Of a stretch of 5,448 bases of DNA, positions 5,291 to 5,448 are shown in pieces (position 1 is the stretch's first letter; the number at the start of each line of letters is the position of its first letter). Source of the stretch: Candidatus Gastranaerophilales bacterium (lineage in GTDB: Bacteria > Cyanobacteriota > Vampirovibrionia > Gastranaerophilales > Gastranaerophilaceae); the NCBI GenBank assembly GCA_947632315.1, contig CANROV010000136.1:1-5448 (forward strand), in the 5' to 3' direction. The notes beneath the pieces are model-generated. The model had not been told where the DNA came from. It saw only the letters and a program-made list of their open reading frames with translations, and did not search any database. A program made the position numbers and the translations under genes.

Positions 5291-5448
5291 ATGAGTAGTG
5301 AAACAGAAATTAAAATAAATTTTGGTAATAATGTTAGAGATTTAAGGCTTCAAAAAGGACTTACACAGGAAAAACTGGCTGAAATTATCGGGATACAGGC
5401 TCAAACAGTTACCGCAATAGAAAACGGAAAAACTTTTATATCTTGTGA
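5291..5448 (+). CDS. Cro/CI-type (XRE family) helix-turn-helix regulator, partial
   Basis: The first 52 codons of a rightward gene are present; the rest lies beyond the window. After a short lead (MSSETEIKIN) the sequence FGNNVRDLRLQKGLTQEKL starts an HTH_3 domain: helix 1 at about 11-21, then LTQEKLAEIIGIQAQTVTAI (24-43), in which Gln26 and the Gly-Ile turn are the typical residues and QAQTVTAIENG is the recognition helix and following turn. Such proteins bind operator DNA as dimers and usually repress or tune a few nearby promoters, often their own. The ATG at 5291 fits the usual distance to the domain, but no clear Shine-Dalgarno or promoter is visible before it. It diverges from the 156-residue gene, 124 nt away. 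Whether a second domain follows cannot be seen. Confidence 0.85.
   Translation, partial: MSSETEIKINFGNNVRDLRLQKGLTQEKLAEIIGIQAQTVTAIENGKTFISC

Overview
The window is AT-rich bacterial DNA, almost all coding leftward (minus strand). From right to left it holds: the start of a Cro/CI-type helix-turn-helix regulator on the plus strand, cut by the window edge; a divergent 156-residue hypothetical gene; a spermidine-synthase-like (Rossmann, SAM-binding) protein; the chaperone gene dnaK, broken by a small internal deletion; and a 523-residue multi-pass membrane protein that looks like a GT-C-type glycosyltransferase. No RNA gene, CRISPR array or insertion sequence was seen.

DnaK is the only good taxonomic marker. 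Its nucleotide-binding part lacks the roughly 23-residue insert of proteobacterial DnaK near residue 80, while its central and C-terminal parts (FEE..., LQQ..., DDVIDAE ending) resemble cyanobacterial DnaK2 and Firmicutes DnaK. With the very low GC and the style of the HTH protein, a non-photosynthetic relative of Cyanobacteria (Melainabacteria/Gastranaerophilales) is a reasonable guess, but it is inference and not proven by this window.

The dnaK locus is the most informative part. It has its own good sigma70-type promoter and a GGAG ribosome binding site, no visible CIRCE operator, and neither grpE nor dnaJ beside it here. The reading frame is lost near 2812-2818, where about 32 nt are missing compared with ordinary DnaK; both sides are otherwise well conserved. 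It is either a very recent mutation or an assembly/sequencing artefact. Between the dnaK stop codon and its strong hairpin terminator lies a GC-rich block (about 1705-1840) unlike anything around it. It is made of two copies of the same repeat, a long and a short form that differ by exactly 50 nt. This looks like a dispersed modular repeat family transcribed as part of the dnaK 3' UTR.

The genes do not form an obvious pathway. The 156-residue gene and the SpeE-like gene could share a transcript (71-nt gap, no clear terminator). The HTH gene and the 156-residue gene diverge from an intergenic region with operator-like symmetry. No clearly novel multi-gene system is evident.
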